A DNA stretch of 34,812 nucleotides, from the NCBI GenBank assembly GCA_002480345.1, contig DLBY01000013.1, positions 1 to 34,812 on the forward strand. Reading direction: 5' to 3'. The translations under genes were made by a program, and so were the position numbers. The DNA is from Phycisphaerales bacterium UBA7812 (GTDB lineage: Bacteria; Planctomycetota; Phycisphaerae; Phycisphaerales; UBA1924). Below the pieces are notes generated by a model, which saw nothing but the letters and a program-made list of their open reading frames with translations, was not told the DNA's origin and did not search any database. Shown here in pieces: positions 1 through 8,367 of the stretch (position 1 is its first letter; each line of letters begins with the position of its first letter).

Positions 1-955
1 GAACGAGGCCGCCACAACGGGGGCCACCGCCCCGATCCGCGCCCGCACGCTTCGTCTCGCGCACGGCCTGAACACCGACCACCCGGTCCATCTCGGGCTC
101 GAGCGTTTCTCGGAGCTCGTTCGCGATCGGAGCGGGGGCAAGATCACGATCCAGCTCTTTCCCAATGGCGAGCTGGGCGACGAGACCGTCACGATCGAGC
201 AATTGCAATCGGGGACGCTCGATTTCGCCAAGGCCTCGGCCGCCCCCCTCGGGTCGTTCTCGTCTGACTTCGCGGTGTTCAGCGTGCCCTACGCGTTCCG
301 GAGCGCCGACCACTGCTGGTCGGTGCTCAACGGTCCGATCGGGCAGGAGATCCTCGGGTCGCTGTCGGACAAGGGGCTGTACGGGTTGTGCTACATGGAC
401 GCCGGAGCGCGCTCGTTCTACGCCGCCTCTCGACCGATCCATCGACCGGAGGATCTCGAGGGCCTGAAGGTCCGGGTGATGGAGAGCAAGACCGCGATGG
501 ACATGGTCAGCGCTTTCGGCGGCGCCCCCACTCCGATGGCGTATTCCGAGTTGTACTCTGCGCTTCAATCCCGTCTCGTCGATGCCGCGGAGAACAACCC
601 GCCCAGTTTCTTCAGCAGCCGGCACTACGAGGTCGCGACGCACTACACGCTCAATGAGCACTCCCGCGTCCCCGATGTCCTGATCATGAGCGACAAGACA
701 CGCCGAGAGCTGTCGAGTGCGGCGCTCGCGGTCATCGAGGAAGCCGCGGCGGAGGCGTCCCTCTACCAGCGTGAATTGTGGGCGCGCCGGACCGCCGAAG
801 CGCTGAGCGCGGTTCGCGAGTTGGGCGTCGAGGTCTACAAGCCCGACCTCGGCGCCTTCGCGAGCGTTGTCGAGCCTCTGAAGTCCTCGTATCGGGGCAC
901 ACGCATCGGGGATCTGCTCGCGAGGATCGACGCCGTCGAGGATCTCGGAGACTGA
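1..955 (+). CDS. dctP: TRAP transporter substrate-binding protein DctP (5' partial)
   Basis: Periplasmic solute-binding subunit of a tripartite ATP-independent (TRAP) transporter, which hands organic acids such as uronates to the membrane subunits. The reading frame is open from base 2 leftwards, so the signal peptide and start are outside the window. Visible DctP-family features are RTLRLAHGLNTDHPVHLGLERF near the visible start, then GKITIQLFPNGELGD, the LQSGTLDF segment, and GLKVRVMES, where the conserved arginine usually binds the substrate carboxylate. The gene ends with TGA at 953-955 and dctQ begins 4 bases later. The family assignment is secure. A uronate substrate is inferred from the downstream kdgK, eda and SDR genes. 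Confidence 0.93.
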   Translation, partial: NEAATTGATAPIRARTLRLAHGLNTDHPVHLGLERFSELVRDRSGGKITIQLFPNGELGDETVTIEQLQSGTLDFAKASAAPLGSFSSDFAVFSVPYAFRSADHCWSVLNGPIGQEILGSLSDKGLYGLCYMDAGARSFYAASRPIHRPEDLEGLKVRVMESKTAMDMVSAFGGAPTPMAYSELYSALQSRLVDAAENNPPSFFSSRHYEVATHYTLNEHSRVPDVLIMSDKTRRELSSAALAVIEEAAAEASLYQRELWARRTAEALSAVRELGVEVYKPDLGAFASVVEPLKSSYRGTRIGDLLARIDAVEDLGD

Positions 956-959
956 TCGC

Positions 960-1508
960 GTGTTCGCGACCAACGCACAGCAACGGGATCCGTCACCGCT
1001 GGCTCGGTTCGAGTCCGCTCTCGCTCGCGCGAACGCGATGCTTGCATCGTCCATCCTGGCGCTGCTGACGCTTGATGTCCTGTACGGCGTCGGAACACGG
1101 TTCCTTCTCGGCAATCAGGCGCGCTGGACCGAGGAAGCCGCTCGGCTCCTCCTGATCTGGCTCGCGCTGCTCGGCGGTGCGGTGGCATACAGCCAGCATG
1201 CTCACCTCGGGCTCGACCTCATCGTGGCCCGCATGGACGCGGGTGTTGCGCGCTTCTGCAGGCGGTTCGGTGCGGGGTTCGTCTATCTGTTCGCCGTCGC
1301 GGTCATGATCGTCGGGGGTGGCCTCCTCTACGCCGAGCGGCTTTCCTTCGCACAGACGCTGCCCGCGCTCGGCATCAACAAAGCATGGCAGTATCTGCCC
1401 GTGCCGATCTCGGGCGTGCTCATCGCGGTCACCGCTGTCCGCGAGATGATCGAGCCCAAAGACAGCACCCCTGCCGATCTCCTCGCACCGACGGGAGATT
1501 GTCCGTGA
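960..1508 (+). CDS. dctQ: TRAP transporter small permease DctQ
   Basis: Small four-helix membrane subunit of the TRAP transporter, 182 residues, the usual size. It starts with GTG at 960, with a GGAG ribosome-binding sequence about 9 bases upstream inside the end of dctP. Hydrophobic segments lie near residues 25-45, 55-72, 95-120 and 140-160. The stretch RWTEEAARLLLIWLALLGGAVAYSQHAHLGLDLI (about 50-85) is characteristic of DctQ. Its TGA stop at 1506-1508 overlaps the GTG of dctM at 1505 (GTGA), so the two subunits are probably translationally coupled. Confidence 0.93.
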   Translation: MFATNAQQRDPSPLARFESALARANAMLASSILALLTLDVLYGVGTRFLLGNQARWTEEAARLLLIWLALLGGAVAYSQHAHLGLDLIVARMDAGVARFCRRFGAGFVYLFAVAVMIVGGGLLYAERLSFAQTLPALGINKAWQYLPVPISGVLIAVTAVREMIEPKDSTPADLLAPTGDCP

Positions 1509-2884
1509 CCACGGTGGGCGTCGCGCTCCTGGTCGTTGTCTTCGCGGCGCTCCTGCTGCTCAATGTCCCTGTCGCCTTCGCGGTCGGGATCGCCGCGACC
1601 GTCGGGATGCTCGCCGCATCCGATGCGGAGGTCACGACGGCGCTGGCGCAGCGGATGGCCGCGGGAGTCGACAGCTTTCCGCTCCTCGCGATCCCGTTCT
1701 TCATTCTTGCCGGCAATGTGATGTCCGCGAGCGGGATGGCGAAGCGCCTGATCGATGCCGCCCGCGTGCTGGTCGGATCACTCCCCGGCGGCCTGAGTCT
1801 GGTGAATGTCGTGTCCTGCATGCTGTTCGGATCGATCTCCGGATCAGCCGCCGCCGCGATCTCTTCGATCGGGAACATCACGATCCCCGCCCTCGAGAAC
1901 GAGGGTGAGGATCGGAGTTACGCGACCGCCCTCTGCACGACGGCCGCGACAACGGGCCTCCTGATCCCCCCGAGCAATGTGATGATCGTGTACGCGGTGG
2001 TTGCGCAGACCTCGGTCGCCGCGTTGTTCTTCGCGGGCGTGCTCCCCGGGATCCTGTTGGGGCTCCTGCTCATGGGGACCGCTCTGATCGTCCGCAGGCC
2101 CGATCCGGCCCGCGCCGCAGCTGCTCGGGAAGCCAGCCGCCCGGAGAGCACGGGACAGGCGATCGCAGCGGTGCTGCTCGCCCTGCCCTCGCTCTCTCTG
2201 ATTGTGATCGTACTGGGCGGGATCCTGGGCGGGATCTTCAGCGCCACGGAAGCCGCAGCCGTCTCGGTGTTCTTCGCGATCGTGGTCGGTATCTTCGAGC
2301 GTGCGGTGCAGGCGGCCCGTCGTGAGGATGGTCCGAAGCTGTCGCTCCGGAGCCTTCCCGGGATTCTCGACGCCAGCACCCGAACGACCGCGATAGTCAT
2401 GTTCCTTATTGCCGCGAGCCAGGCCCTGAGCTTCGTGCTGAGCTATCTCCGGATCCCACAGGCCTTCGCCGAACAGTTGCTCTCCCTCACCGAGAACCCG
2501 CTCGTCCTGCTTCTCCTGATCAATGTCACGCTTCTTGCCGTCGGGACCTTCCTCGACATCACCCCCGCGGTGCTGATCTTCACCCCTATCTTCCTGCCGG
2601 TCTCCGACGCGATCGGCCTCCACCCGGCGCACTTCGGCGTGGTGATGATCCTGAATCTCTGCATCGGTCTCTGCACCCCCCCCGTCGGGACCTGCCTCTT
2701 TGTGGGCTGCAGCGTGGGCCGCGTGTCGATCGCCCGGGCCACCCGTCCCATGCTCCCGTTTTACGCGGCGATGGTGATCGCCCTCGCGCTCACCACCGCG
2801 GTCGCCCCCCTCAGCACCTGGCTCCCCGCATCGCTCGACCTGATCGATCGGACGCCTTCGCAAACCAGCGAGACGCAACCATGA
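1505..2884 (+). CDS. dctM: TRAP transporter large permease DctM
   Basis: Large channel-forming subunit of the TRAP transporter, which couples solute entry to the sodium or proton gradient. Length is 459 residues, with about a dozen hydrophobic segments. I chose GTG at 1505 because the protein then begins with VTTVGVALLVVVFAALLLLNVPVAFAVG, the normal DctM N-terminus. The longer open frame from 1385 would add about 40 charged residues that shadow dctQ. Family signatures include LLAIPFFILAGNVM, GSISGSAAA, TTGLLIPPSN, a GTFLDITPAVLIFTPIFLP block and LCIGLCTPPVG. The ATGA overlap at 2881-2884 couples it to the SDR gene. Confidence 0.93.
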   Translation: MTTVGVALLVVVFAALLLLNVPVAFAVGIAATVGMLAASDAEVTTALAQRMAAGVDSFPLLAIPFFILAGNVMSASGMAKRLIDAARVLVGSLPGGLSLVNVVSCMLFGSISGSAAAAISSIGNITIPALENEGEDRSYATALCTTAATTGLLIPPSNVMIVYAVVAQTSVAALFFAGVLPGILLGLLLMGTALIVRRPDPARAAAAREASRPESTGQAIAAVLLALPSLSLIVIVLGGILGGIFSATEAAAVSVFFAIVVGIFERAVQAARREDGPKLSLRSLPGILDASTRTTAIVMFLIAASQALSFVLSYLRIPQAFAEQLLSLTENPLVLLLLINVTLLAVGTFLDITPAVLIFTPIFLPVSDAIGLHPAHFGVVMILNLCIGLCTPPVGTCLFVGCSVGRVSIARATRPMLPFYAAMVIALALTTAVAPLSTWLPASLDLIDRTPSQTSETQP

Positions 2885-3711
2885 ATGACGGACTGTTCGA
2901 TCTCTCCGGATCGGTCGCCGCGGTGATCGGCGCAACAGGCGTGCTCGGCGGTGCGATCGCCGAGGGCCTCGCCTCGCACGGCGCGAGCGTCGCGGTGATC
3001 GGGCGAAACGCGGATCGGGGAGAGGCCCGCGCCGCCGCGATCAATCGACAGGGGGGGCAGGCGTTCTTCGTCAGCGCCGACGCGCTCAGCAGACCATCGC
3101 TCGAGTCGGCGCGGGAGGCGATCGAACAGAGATTGGGCCCTTGCGATGTGCTCGTGAGCGCCGCCGGCGGGAACAACCCGCGCGCCTCGGTCACGGAAGA
3201 ACAGGCCTTCACCGATCTCCCCCTCGATGCATGGCGGGAGAACTTCGACACCAATCTGGTCGCGGGCGCGCTGCTCCCGGCTCAGGTGTTCGGCGGCGCG
3301 ATGGTGGATCGAGCTCAGAACGACCCCTCGCGGCGAGGGAGCATCATCAACATCGCGAGCATCGCGAGCCATGTGCCCGTCTCGCGTGGTGTCGCCTACT
3401 CGGCCGCGAAGGCAGCCCTCCGGAATCTCTCCATGTTCCTCGCGCGCGAGTGGGCGCTCAGAGGAGTGCGCGTCAACACGATCACCCCGGGGTTCTTCCC
3501 GGCCGAACAGAACATGCGGCTGCTGTTCAACCCCGACGGCACGCCAACCCCGCGGGGACAGCAGGCCCTCGATCGCACGCCGATGGCACGCTTCGGAGAT
3601 CCGGGAGAACTCGTGGGCGCGGCGGTCTACCTCGCCAGCCATCGTGCGAGCGGGTTCGTGACCGGCGCCGATCTCGTGGTGGATGGCGGCTACCTGTCTT
3701 CGACGCTGTAA
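2881..3711 (+). CDS. SDR-family oxidoreductase, D-mannonate oxidoreductase-like
   Basis: Short-chain dehydrogenase of 276 residues with a Rossmann fold. The cofactor motif is IGATGVLGG (16-24). The NAG-equivalent motif is SAAGGNNP (93-100), where AAGGNNP is typical of the subgroup annotated as D-mannonate/fructuronate oxidoreductase. The catalytic tetrad appears as Asn125, Ser160 or a neighbour in INIASIAS, Tyr173 and Lys177 (YSAAK). The loop TPGFFPAEQNMRLL and the C-terminal TGADLVVDGGY also fit that subgroup, so the likely reaction is fructuronate to mannonate (or tagaturonate to altronate) with NAD(P)H. ATG at 2881 overlaps the dctM stop. Coupling to a TRAP transporter, with kdgK and eda downstream, supports a role in uronate catabolism. 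The exact substrate is inferred. Confidence 0.88.
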   Translation: MNDGLFDLSGSVAAVIGATGVLGGAIAEGLASHGASVAVIGRNADRGEARAAAINRQGGQAFFVSADALSRPSLESAREAIEQRLGPCDVLVSAAGGNNPRASVTEEQAFTDLPLDAWRENFDTNLVAGALLPAQVFGGAMVDRAQNDPSRRGSIINIASIASHVPVSRGVAYSAAKAALRNLSMFLAREWALRGVRVNTITPGFFPAEQNMRLLFNPDGTPTPRGQQALDRTPMARFGDPGELVGAAVYLASHRASGFVTGADLVVDGGYLSSTL

Positions 3712-3951
3712 GTTCGCCCGACGCCTCATGTCCGGACCCGCAACCCGCAAAACGAGAACGCTTTGCCCAGTGCGTGGAGCTCGCTTTCGTGTTCTGCCGG
3801 AGAAGAGGAAACCGAGCTTGGAGGTTCGGAATCTGCCGTCCCGTGATCACACAATCGGCGGTCCCCGACGAGCCACGGATACCCCGATCGCATCTGAGCG
3901 TGGGTAGACTTTTGCCGGATGAAAAGCACCCCCGACAAGGGGGGCAGGAGC

Positions 3952-4611
3952 ATGTGTCCCGTGCGCACGAAAGACTCGATCACCCAGGCACTGATCGCAC
4001 AGGGCGCGGTTGCGGTCGTCCGTCTCGACGATACCGACCGCCTCGCGTGGTTGGCGGACACGCTGCGTGATGCCGGGCTCGACGCGTTGGAGATCACCAT
4101 GACGGTGCCCGGCGCGATCGACCAGATCCGACGCCTCGTGGATCGAATCGGACCCGATCATCTCGTCGGGGTCGGATCGGTGCGCACCCCGCGCGACGCG
4201 GAGCACGCGATCGACGCCGGGGCCGCATATGTCGTCAGCCCCGTCTTCGAGCCCGAGGTGCTGCGGGTTGCCGCGGATCGCGGAGTGCCCGCGATGCCGG
4301 GGTGCTTCACCCCAACGGAGGTCCACAGGGCTCACGAAGCCGGGGCGGACATCATCAAGGTGTTCCCTGCCGATGTGCTCGGGAGAGCGTTCTTCAGAGC
4401 GGTTCTGGCACCGATGCCTCACCTGCGGCTGATGCCCACAGGCGGTGTCACGCCGGAGAATGCGGGAGAGTGGATCCGCGCCGGCGCCGTCGCGGTGGGG
4501 ATCGGCAGCGCCCTGCTCAACAAGAAGGCGATCGCCGACCGGGACGGCGCGGTGATCACCGAACTCGTCTCATCGCTTCGCTCGTCGATCGAGCGGGCCC
4601 GGAACGCATAA
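3952..4611 (+). CDS. eda: 2-dehydro-3-deoxy-phosphogluconate (KDPG) aldolase
   Basis: Class I aldolase that splits KDPG into pyruvate and glyceraldehyde-3-phosphate. Length is 219 residues from ATG 3952, close to E. coli Eda (about 213). Catalytic residues are visible at matching positions: Glu47 in LDALEITM and the Schiff-base Lys136 in DIIKVFPAD. Phosphate-binding GVGSVRTP, PGCFTPTE and LMPTGGV follow the family order. I prefer ATG 3952 because a purine-rich GGGGGGCAGGAGC sits directly before it. ATG 3919 in the same frame would add 11 residues without a ribosome-binding site. A TAGACT hexamer at 3904-3909 could be a -10 element, but no convincing -35 is seen. The 207 bases after the SDR gene otherwise hold nothing I recognise. 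Confidence 0.93.
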   Translation: MCPVRTKDSITQALIAQGAVAVVRLDDTDRLAWLADTLRDAGLDALEITMTVPGAIDQIRRLVDRIGPDHLVGVGSVRTPRDAEHAIDAGAAYVVSPVFEPEVLRVAADRGVPAMPGCFTPTEVHRAHEAGADIIKVFPADVLGRAFFRAVLAPMPHLRLMPTGGVTPENAGEWIRAGAVAVGIGSALLNKKAIADRDGAVITELVSSLRSSIERARNA

Positions 4612-4638
4612 GCAGAACCTCCAGCGAAGGACTCGGTC

Positions 4639-5685
4639 ATGGATAGCACCCCTCCCCCGCGCGTTGTGACCTTTGGGGAGATCATGCTCCGCCTGTCGAC
4701 GCCCGGTTTCCAGCGGTTCGTGCAGGCCTCAGCCTTCGATGTCACCTTTGGCGGCGGCGAGGCGAATGTCGCCGCGAGCCTCGCCCAGTTCGGGATCGAC
4801 GCCGCATTTGTGAGCAAGGTGCCCGCGCACGACATCGGACAGGCGGCGGTCAACCATCTGCGCCGCTTCGGAGTCGACACCTCGCAGGTGCTGCGGGGCG
4901 GCCCCCGCCTGGGCACCTATTTCCTGGAAACCGGAGCGAGCCAGCGGCCGTCCAAGGTCGTCTACGACCGCGCCGGATCGTCGGTCGCTCTGATCGACCC
5001 CGACGAACTCGATCCCGAGGCGATCTTCGACGGAGCGTCGTGGTTCCACTTCACCGGGATCACCCCGGCACTGGGCGGGCGCGCGGCGGACGCCGTCACG
5101 AAACTCGCGGCCGCTGCTCAAGATCGGGGCGTGCGGGTCAGTTGCGACCTGAACTTCCGCGCCAAGTTGTGGAGCCAGGAACAGGCCCGCGCGACGATGC
5201 GACCCCTGATGGAGTATGTCGATGTCTGCATCTGCAACGAGGAGGACGCCGACCGCTGCCTGGGCGTTCACGCAGAGGGGTCCGATGTCGACCGGGGTGC
5301 GCTGAACCTCGACGGATACCGCGCGCTCGCCGCGACCCTGCGTGATGATTTCGCGTTCCAGACGGTCGCGATCACGCTCCGCGAGAGCATCTCCGCCAGC
5401 CGGAACCTGTGGTCCGCGATCATCACGGACCATCGAACCGCGAGCACCCCCTACCACTCCACGAAGTACGACATCCAGATCGTCGATCGGGTCGGAGGCG
5501 GGGATTCCTTCGCCGCCGGTCTGATCGCGGCGCTGGTCGGCGGTGCGGAGGCCGACGCGGCGCTCGAGTTCGCCGTCGCGGCCTCATGCCTCAAGCAGAC
5601 GATCCCGGGCGATTTCAACCATGTCAGCCGCGACGAGGTCGAGCGGATGCTCACCACGGGCGGGACAGGCCGCGTGGTCCGCTGA
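4639..5685 (+). CDS. kdgK: 2-keto-3-deoxygluconate kinase (PfkB family)
   Basis: Cytosolic ribokinase-like (PfkB) sugar kinase of 348 residues that phosphorylates KDG to KDPG, the substrate of the aldolase upstream. The N-terminal VVTFGEIMLRLSTPGFQRFVQA and GGGEANVAASLAQFG (38-52) are typical of KdgK. The C-terminal PfkB signature GGGDSFAAG contains the catalytic base Asp289. ATG 4639 has AAGGA seven bases upstream and lies 27 bases after eda, so the two form an operon. The gene ends at 5685 facing araD. No intrinsic terminator is obvious in the 64 bases between them. A close alternative would be 2-dehydro-3-deoxygalactonokinase-type activity. Confidence 0.9.
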   Translation: MDSTPPPRVVTFGEIMLRLSTPGFQRFVQASAFDVTFGGGEANVAASLAQFGIDAAFVSKVPAHDIGQAAVNHLRRFGVDTSQVLRGGPRLGTYFLETGASQRPSKVVYDRAGSSVALIDPDELDPEAIFDGASWFHFTGITPALGGRAADAVTKLAAAAQDRGVRVSCDLNFRAKLWSQEQARATMRPLMEYVDVCICNEEDADRCLGVHAEGSDVDRGALNLDGYRALAATLRDDFAFQTVAITLRESISASRNLWSAIITDHRTASTPYHSTKYDIQIVDRVGGGDSFAAGLIAALVGGAEADAALEFAVAASCLKQTIPGDFNHVSRDEVERMLTTGGTGRVVR

Positions 5686-5749
5686 GAGGCTGTGAGGACG
5701 CGGCGCGTGATCACGGGTGTGCGTGATGCCGGCCTGCTTGCCCGGGGAC

Positions 5750-6472
5750 TCACAGACCGGGGCGGTGCGTTTGGCCGTAGTAGGCACCGGGGCCGTGCTT
5801 CCGATCGTGGTGCTTCTTGAGGATGTGCGGCTCGAGCGCGCGCGGCTCTCCCGGGGGAAGGAGCCCCGAGAGGATCGCCATGCGTGCGCACGCTTCGAGC
5901 GCCACGCTGTTGGTGACCGATTCGCTCGCGTCCTTGCCCCATGTGAACGGCGCGTGACCCGCGACGAGGACCGCCGGGATGCGCGTGGGATCGAGCGGAT
6001 CGGGGGCTCGCTGAAACCGTTCAACAATCGCGTCGCCGGTCGCGATCTCATACCCCGCGTCGACCTCGTCGGGGGTCAGTTGTCTCGTGCAGGGAACCGT
6101 TCCCATGAAGTGGTCCGCGTGCGTCGTTCCCAGGCAGGGCAGTTCGACACGGGCCTGGCTCAGCGCCGTCGCGTACGCGCTGTGCGTGTGCGTCACGCCC
6201 CCGATGTCGCCGAACCGCTGGTAGAGCCGAAGATGCGTGGGGGTATCGCTGCTGGGCTTCAACGCCCCGTCCGCGACGCGTCCCTCCATGTCAACCAGCA
6301 CAATATCACCGGGCGAGAGCCGGTCGTAGGGCACGCCGCTGGGTTTGATCGCGAAGAGGCCCTTGTCCCGATCGATCCCGCTGACATTGCCCCAGGTGAG
6401 GGTCACCAACTGGTGTTCGACCAACGCCCGGTTTGCCTCGGCAACGGCGCACCGGAGATCCTCGAGCATCAT
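5750..6472 (-). CDS. araD: L-ribulose-5-phosphate 4-epimerase
   Basis: Class II aldolase-fold zinc enzyme that converts L-ribulose-5-phosphate to D-xylulose-5-phosphate, the last step of the arabinose pathway. Length is 240 residues (E. coli AraD has 231). Metal and catalytic residues fall almost exactly where they do in AraD: Asp76 in SSDTPTH, His95 and His97 in THTHSAY, Asp120 in THADHF and His173 in AGHAPFTWG. The substrate-phosphate motifs TWGNVSG and KPSGVPYD are present. The start ATG at 6472 overlaps the araB stop (ATGA, 6469-6472). A second in-frame ATG lies immediately after it. The coupling to araB fixes the function with good confidence. Confidence 0.95.
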   Translation of the reverse strand: MMLEDLRCAVAEANRALVEHQLVTLTWGNVSGIDRDKGLFAIKPSGVPYDRLSPGDIVLVDMEGRVADGALKPSSDTPTHLRLYQRFGDIGGVTHTHSAYATALSQARVELPCLGTTHADHFMGTVPCTRQLTPDEVDAGYEIATGDAIVERFQRAPDPLDPTRIPAVLVAGHAPFTWGKDASESVTNSVALEACARMAILSGLLPPGEPRALEPHILKKHHDRKHGPGAYYGQTHRPGL

Positions 6473-8175
6473 GACGGTTTCCCCTTCGCCGCGCGGGCTT
6501 TCTTTGCGCGGGCTCGCTCCTGGATCGCGAGGAGTTCCGGCATGACGCGCCCGGTCTGCTCCGCGAGCGATCCGCCGACGCCGCCCATCGCGTCGTGGAG
6601 AATCCCGTACAGCGCGAAGAGTTCGTCATAGACCGAGCGTTCGGCGCGTCTCGGGGTGTAGACCTCATCCTTGAACGACACCATGGATCGCTGGGCGGCC
6701 TTGACGCTCTTGTGCGCACCACCGACGATCGAACCGAAGATCGCGGCCCCGAGTGCGCAGGTCTGTGGGGACCCGCTGATGCGGACCTTCCTGCCCAGGA
6801 CATCCGCGTAGATCTGGTTGACGAGCCCGCTCTTCTCCGCGATCCCGCCGCAATGGGTGATGGTACGGATCGAGACCCCGTACGCCTCCATGCGCTCAAC
6901 GATCACACGCGCACCGAACGCCGTCCCCTCGATCGCGCTGCGGTAAAGCTCCGCCTGCGTCGTATGGAGTGTCTGACCGACCGTCAGGCCCGAGAGACGG
7001 GGATTGACGAGCACCGTGCGGTTCCCGTTGTGCCAGTCGAGGGTGAGCAAACCCGCTTCGCCCGGGGTGAGGGTCTCCGCGGTATCGGTCAGCGCTCCAT
7101 GCTTCGCCTTCCCACCGCCGAGGCTCGCGACCCAATTGAAGATATCGCCGACCGCGCTCTGACCCGCCTCGAGACCGAAATAGCCGGGGAGCACCGAACC
7201 ATCCACGATGCCGCAGAGCCCCGGGATATCAGCAAGTGGCTCGTCGGAGGGCCAGACCGCGATGTCGCATGTGCTCGTGCCGATGATCTTGACCAGCGTC
7301 CCCGGCGCGACCCCCGACCCGACCGCGCCGTGGTGCGCATCGAACGCGCCCGCGGCGACCGGGATGCCCGTGGGTACGCCGATCTTTTTCGCGAACTCGC
7401 TGGTGAGCCGCCCCGCGGGCTCGTTCGACGGCACCGCGCGCGAGTAGAGCCTGGAACGCAATTTCGCGAGATCGGGATGCAGCGCGGCAAGGAAAGACTC
7501 GCTGGGCAGCCCCCCCCACGCGGGGCTGAACATCGCCTTGTGCCCCGCGGCGCATATCCCGCGAACGATCGCGCTCGGCTCGCGGTTTCCCGTCACCCAC
7601 GCGGGCACGAAGTCCGCGAGTTCGACCCAACTTGCCGCCTTCCGAAAAACTTTCGGCGCCACCCGACGGCAGCGCAGGATCTTCGACCAGAACCACTCCG
7701 AGGAGTACACGCCGCCGCACTTCGCGAGGTACGGCTCTCCCCGCGATTCTGCGAGTTCGGTGATCTCGGCCGCCTCCGCGTGCGAGGTGTGGTCCTTCCA
7801 GAGCCAGGCCTGCGCATCGGGGTCATCTCGATACTCGTCGAGCATCCCGACCGGCGTGCCGTCCGCGGCGATCGGGATGGGCGTGGAGCCCGTCGTATCG
7901 ACGCCGATCCCGACGATCCGATCGGGGCTAAAACCGCGGGCGGAAGCGGCGTTGCGGACCGCCTGCTTCGCGGCTCGCACAAATCCTGTGATGTAATCCC
8001 CCGGATGCTGACGCGCCAGATGTGGGCGAGCGGGATCGATGATCACACCCTTCGCCCCGCTCGGGTAGTTGAACACTGACTCACCGCACAGTTGCCCCGT
8101 GGCGCAATCGACGACCACAGCGCGGACCGAATTCGTGCCATAGTCCAGTCCCAACGCGTACGAATCCGGTCTCAT
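6469..8175 (-). CDS. araB: L-ribulokinase
   Basis: FGGY-family kinase of 568 residues, matching the usual AraB length of about 560. It phosphorylates L-ribulose with ATP. The N-terminal LGLDYGTNSVRAVVVDCATG is the phosphate-1 motif. GVIIDPARPHLARQHPGDY and GIGVDTTGSTPIPIAADGTP (substrate region) are AraB-like. PVAAGAFDAHHGAVGSGV and ITHCGGIAEKS near the C-terminus complete the actin-like ATPase core. ATG 8175 is preceded by GAGGAG at about 8 bases. It is transcribed divergently from the secreted glycosidase at 8368 and overlaps araD downstream. L-arabinose isomerase (AraA), normally the third member, is not in the window. Confidence 0.95.
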   Translation of the reverse strand: MRPDSYALGLDYGTNSVRAVVVDCATGQLCGESVFNYPSGAKGVIIDPARPHLARQHPGDYITGFVRAAKQAVRNAASARGFSPDRIVGIGVDTTGSTPIPIAADGTPVGMLDEYRDDPDAQAWLWKDHTSHAEAAEITELAESRGEPYLAKCGGVYSSEWFWSKILRCRRVAPKVFRKAASWVELADFVPAWVTGNREPSAIVRGICAAGHKAMFSPAWGGLPSESFLAALHPDLAKLRSRLYSRAVPSNEPAGRLTSEFAKKIGVPTGIPVAAGAFDAHHGAVGSGVAPGTLVKIIGTSTCDIAVWPSDEPLADIPGLCGIVDGSVLPGYFGLEAGQSAVGDIFNWVASLGGGKAKHGALTDTAETLTPGEAGLLTLDWHNGNRTVLVNPRLSGLTVGQTLHTTQAELYRSAIEGTAFGARVIVERMEAYGVSIRTITHCGGIAEKSGLVNQIYADVLGRKVRISGSPQTCALGAAIFGSIVGGAHKSVKAAQRSMVSFKDEVYTPRRAERSVYDELFALYGILHDAMGGVGGSLAEQTGRVMPELLAIQERARAKKARAAKGKPS

Positions 8176-8292
8176 GGTCGGGACTCCTCATCGTCGTGCA
8201 GCGGGCGCATTCGGCTTCCGCCGACCGGTGCTGAACCGTGTACTCGCCCTCGATGTCGCCTCGCGGGGCATTGCCTATATTGCCCGCGATCG

Positions 8293-8320
8293 TTGCCATT
8301 TCGGAGTTTCAGTGTATCCT
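8293..8320 (+). promoter_or_regulatory. Candidate sigma-70-type promoter for the GH43-GH30 pair
   Basis: TTGCCA (8293-8298) and TATCCT (8315-8320) are separated by 16 bases, and match the bacterial -35 and -10 consensus at five and four of six positions. The predicted start lies near 8327, giving a leader of about 40 bases to ATG 8368 with GAGGG before it. The 192-base gap is shared with divergent araB, so a common regulator could act here. The element is read from consensus only. Confidence 0.4.
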
Positions 8321-8367
8321 GCTTGCAGTGATCGGGATTCGGATCTTCTGCCGGGAAATGAGGGACC

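Noticed and set aside
1844..2935. A 363-codon open frame on the - strand
   Set aside because: Antisense to dctM, whose TRAP motifs are unambiguous. The translation is repetitive and very rich in Arg, Asp and Glu.
3919..3951. Upstream ATG as the eda start
   Set aside because: The extra 11 residues are not part of the conserved aldolase, and no ribosome-binding site precedes this ATG. A strong one precedes 3952.
6595..8079. A 494-codon open frame on the + strand
   Set aside because: Antisense to araB. The araB reading frame carries all the FGGY motifs.
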